This document shows positions 61,926-64,000 of a stretch of 64,000 nucleotides of DNA, piece by piece; position 1 is the first letter of the stretch, and the number at the start of each line of letters is the position of its first letter. Source of the stretch: Melanocharis versteri (taxonomy: Eukaryota; Chordata; Aves; Passeriformes; Melanocharitidae); contig VZTG01007667.1 in the NCBI GenBank assembly GCA_013397845.1, positions 337,729-401,728 of the forward strand. Reading direction: 5' to 3'. The position numbers were made by a program, and so were the translations under genes. The notes below the pieces were generated by a model. That model was not told where the DNA came from and did not search any database. It worked only from the letters and a program-made list of their open reading frames with translations.

Positions 61926-64000
61926 GTTGTACCCCCCACATCCTGTACTAAGGCTAGCAGGGGAGCAGATGCTTCAGGAATTAAGGTAGCTGCATGTCAT
62001 GGTCATTAACAGGAAAAAGTGAAACTGAGATAAAAGTGCATGTTCTACTGAGCATCACCTTCTACTACATTGCACCTGGTAGACTCTCACACTTGTGCAG
62101 AGGCATCATGAAGAAAGGAGAACATTTCTGTGGGGCACCAGTGAATGACTAACTAGAAGGTGATGCTTTCCCGAGCCATAATCTTTGCTCTCTCCTGAGC
62201 ACACAGCATAATATGGAAGTTCAGTACTTCATACACTAATGTCTGGAAAAAATCTTTTTCTCTGTTTTCTTCTCATAGTTAAAACTTCTGTGATTTCCTT
62301 ACTTCTCTCAATACACTTCATTGTCTTCTTCCTGAAGGTCTGCCACCCATTAGTGCCTACTGTCTGGCTCTCATCCTGTTAAACTTGGCAGACATGAGGA
62401 CAGGAGATAGCTTACAGCACTTACCTTCAATAAAACAAACATGTTCTTCCTAGATTTATAATCTGACTTTGGGGCTCTTGTTTTTCCAGTTTCAGTTCTG
62501 ACTTTGACAAGACAATGTGGGGCAAGGTGATCTGAAAATACTAACTGAAGAACAGAAAGGTTATCCATAGCTGTGAGAATGTCAGTTGGATAGAGAAGAC
62601 CTCCATTCTCCCTGTAGTATCTGTCTCTACATACCTGCAGTGGTAATGGAAATAGAAATAGAAAAGCTATAAAAACTTAGGTATGCCTAATTCCCCTTTT
62701 ACTAAATAGTTGTGGAAGGCAGTGATTTCTTTGCACATCTCCATTCCAGAATACATTCTGGTATGAAACCTGCAAGATGGAGAACAGCCATCTCCAGAAC
62801 TACAAGGATGCTACTCCTGGCCTTGTGAAGAAAAGCGGCTTAAATTTCTGAGCGGTTTGGCTCAGAATGGTGCCAGATGACACCTGTATGTTCACTTCCA
62901 TGGCTGTAAAACTAAGCAAGCCCAATAACTTCATGACGCTCAGCACCATTGTTATATGGTTATCTGGAGTGCAGGCTGGCCACAAATCCCACCTGTCTCC
63001 TTAATAACTAACACTGAAACTTTCAAAAGCTTTGTCTGCACAGCATGTGGAGTTGCTGAGGATAGTGGTCGAAATAAGTCATCCTGAGCCTAGTCTGTTT
63101 ACACTACAGAAAGATTTACACATAAACCCACAAGGAGATACAGTATACCTGAGCTTTCTTTCCTGAAAGCCTCGGAGATTGTTTAATAAAAACACGTAAA
63201 CATCTCTCCCTCAGTTTTTAGTTTTAGTGTATTTTTGAAATGATACAGAATTTCTTTCTTTCTTTCTTTGTACACATGCCACAAGAAAAAAATAATTCTC
63301 TTACTGCCAAATCAAGATGCTTGCCTTTAAAACATTCAGGAGAGGTAAAAGTACAAAACTATACTTCTGCCATGTATTTACTTTTTGTAAATATTTACCA
63401 AAATAAAGTGCAATATTTTGTCTTTTTCTAGCTCTTCTGATACATTTAGTGCCATACTAACCCACACATCACTGACTTCTCTAATATAAAGGTCATTTGG
63501 AAGCTAAATTACAAAATGCATTCCACTCAGTATTTTGCTAATTAAGTGTTATGTGGCCATCATCATGATCTGTAATTTAAAAGACAATGGAGAACACTTT
63601 TTCCCTTTGCTCCTGAGAATATTCACTCAACCATGTGATCATCAGATTTAATTGGAAGGATGGATATGTCACAAAATGTTGTCTAGAAAGAGTTAAAGGA
63701 TTCTAGCAGGTCAGTGAAAATGTCATTGGCATTAATGACTGTGACAGATTAAAGGCCTTTGGGCATGTGCTCATGTAAGATCAAACACCTTTTTTGTCTG
63801 ACTGGTACTAGATCAACAAAATATCTGCTGACTATGGGATCACAGAGGGGAATAATTTCTTTTCCTTTTCACTGTGTATTATTCAGTGCAATACAGCTTG
63901 AAAAATGGCAGTGACACTCCCAGTAATCATTTCTTTGTGTATTTATCCAGATCTCTGCTGAGAGGTGTATGACAGCACCTATTGCTTATTGTTTAACTTT
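61926..64000. other. Possible ERV internal remnant, then unique DNA
   Basis: The first few hundred bases (to about 62250) may be decayed internal sequence of the neighbouring element, as a polypurine-like run sits next to the LTR edge, but I find no gag, pol or env motif. Beyond that the DNA is ordinary and AT-rich, with a short (TTTC)n repeat at 63250-63269. No gene recognised. Confidence 0.4.
63250..63269 (+). repeat. (TTTC)n microsatellite
   Basis: About four to five TTTC units. Simple sequence. Confidence 0.85.

Noticed and set aside
1..64000. CRISPR arrays, prokaryotic operons, tRNA or rRNA genes
   Set aside because: No spaced direct repeats, no gene-dense co-directional frames, and no tRNA A/B-box pair or rRNA-like segment found. 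The window is vertebrate.

Overview
The window is nuclear DNA from a bird, and I find no recognisable protein-coding gene in it. The evidence for a bird is the repeat content: several 5'-truncated CR1 LINE copies, one of which (34605-34985) keeps a readable stretch of the reverse transcriptase and others the C-terminal end of the ORF2 protein, plus several endogenous-retrovirus LTRs, one of which (7908-8514) I recognise as a common avian ERV-L-type LTR. There are no Alu, B1 or tRNA-SINE sequences. The rest is AT-rich and CpG-poor, and open frames rarely exceed 100 codons. This fits a gene desert or a very large intron on a macrochromosome. Species and chromosome cannot be told from the sequence.

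Layout. 1-6008: unique AT-rich DNA with one CR1 fragment (1090-1505). 6009-8519: two solo LTRs about 1 kb apart. The first (6014-6841, minus) has a perfect 5-bp target duplication. The second (7908-8514, plus) has a 4-of-5 duplication. 12081-14158: a small repeat cluster with two head-to-tail CR1 3' ends, then an inverted pair of pieces from one LTR-like family. 18722-19696: a longer minus-strand copy of the same LTR-like family, carrying an exact 52-bp tandem duplication. 20139-20308 and 22374-22417: hexamer arrays (CTTTTT and GTTTTT). 22418-34604: repeat-poor AT-rich DNA. 34605-35865: two CR1 fragments pointing at each other. 38355-38455 and 41890-42395: further CR1 fragments. 48027-48352: an old CR1 3' end. 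60826-61925: an LTR-like element on the minus strand. By rough addition, recognisable transposable elements cover about 12% of the window.

No set of genes works together here. The points that deserve checking are: (a) three unassigned, splice-flanked open segments (5071-5142 plus, 21231-21387 plus, 54672-54930 minus) that might be exons of an unseen gene or lncRNA; (b) a CpG-enriched, non-repetitive patch at about 43505-43890 with an AP-1 site and a near-perfect steroid-receptor palindrome, which could be a distal regulatory element; (c) the well-delimited solo LTR at 6014-6841, which still has a promoter and a polyadenylation signal. I found no credible new molecular system. The long open frames are translations of repeats.
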